NCBI GenBank assembly: GCA_964602415.1
Contig: CAZRQL010000035.1
Coordinates: 1-29,854, forward strand
Source of the DNA: CAZRQL01 sp964602415
GTDB taxonomy: Bacteria; Bacteroidota; Bacteroidia; Cytophagales; Flammeovirgaceae
Direction: 5' to 3'
Length of the DNA: 29,854 nt
Part shown: one piece after another, positions 29,685-29,854 of the stretch
Position numbering within the stretch: position 1 is the first letter of the stretch
Layout: every line of letters begins with the position of its first letter
Position numbers and translations under genes: made by a program
The notes under the pieces: model-generated
Seen by the model: only the letters and a program-made list of their open reading frames with translations
What the model was told of the DNA's origin: nothing
The model's database searches: none

Positions 29685-29854
29685 TTATTCTCTACGCAAA
29701 AGTTCTATCTGCTCAATCGTTAAGCCCGTTATTTCGGCAATGGTTTCGTTGTCAAACCCCTTTTTGATTGATTTCTTAGCAATTTCAACATAATTTCTAT
29801 ACCTTTCATCTTTGCGCACCCGCTCTTCGGCTTCCATCTTTAGAGACAGTGCCT
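29685..29854 (-). CDS. C-terminal fragment of an Rpn-type nuclease / PD-(D/E)XK transposase-like protein (partial)
   Basis: The minus strand is open from the window edge to a TAA at 29687-29685, about 55 codons. The end of the peptide (KKSIKKGFDNETIAEITG followed by LTIEQIELLRRE) strongly resembles the conserved tail of Rpn family recombination-promoting nucleases, in which a GFD-x-x-x-IAEITGLS/T-x-EEI motif follows a charged helix. The catalytic nuclease domain would lie beyond the window, so neither intactness nor the start can be judged. Such genes are often present in several copies and are associated with mobile DNA. Confidence 0.7.
   Translation of the reverse strand, partial: ALSLKMEAEERVRKDERYRNYVEIAKKSIKKGFDNETIAEITGLTIEQIELLRRE

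Overview
The window reads as chromosomal DNA of a member of the Bacteroidota. The evidence is a type IX secretion (T9SS) type A C-terminal sorting domain, several starts preceded by the phylum's TTTG / TAnnTTTG promoter form instead of strong Shine-Dalgarno sites, a bifunctional RibBA, a long NusB, and the run nusB-ytxH-DUF1573-yajC-ybbR. The order or family cannot be fixed from this sequence. Nearly all the DNA is coding, with no intergenic gap above 190 bases. I see no insertion sequence, prophage or CRISPR array.

Layout. 189-1631: sufB (Fe-S assembly), standing alone. 1628-4103, minus: a three-gene run of BadF-type sugar kinase, DUF1684 protein and M28 glutaminyl-cyclase-like lipoprotein. 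4137-4763: ECF sigma factor, divergent from the kinase. 4793-4982: tRNA-Gly(CCC), tRNA-Leu(CAG) and a terminator. 5043-5369: thioredoxin. 5419-7914, minus: TPR sensor histidine kinase. 8039-8971: membrane-anchored coiled-coil protein. 8953-11425, minus: an isolated NuoL-like proton-pumping subunit and a rhomboid protease. 11587-14061: Lon protease. 14134-17607: nusB, ytxH, DUF1573 lipoprotein, yajC and ybbR, followed by an MlaF-like ABC ATPase (17649-18416). 18526-23047: three exported proteins, namely a T9SS cargo, a protein of the family commonly labelled 'asparagine synthetase B' that looks like a secreted amidotransferase-fold protein, and a VWA protein. 23052-24632, minus: ribBA and a small tail-anchored protein. 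24785-27385: a large exported protein resembling a CHAT protease that has lost its catalytic pair. 27501-28109: superoxide dismutase. 28161-29517, minus: pyrH then frr. 29685 to the edge: the C-terminal end of an Rpn-type nuclease/transposase-like protein.

Together the genes cover housekeeping (translation, RNA metabolism, riboflavin and pyrimidine synthesis, proteolysis, redox defence) and envelope biology (SecYEG accessory, lipid-transport ATPase, T9SS export, periplasmic proteins). No clearly new multi-gene defence or mobile system is visible. The points most worth a second look are the degenerate CHAT-like protein, the probably mislabelled 'asparagine synthetase B' family protein in its exported cluster, the isolated NuoL, the hairpin just ahead of ribBA, and the orphan ECF sigma factor with a hydrophobic tail.
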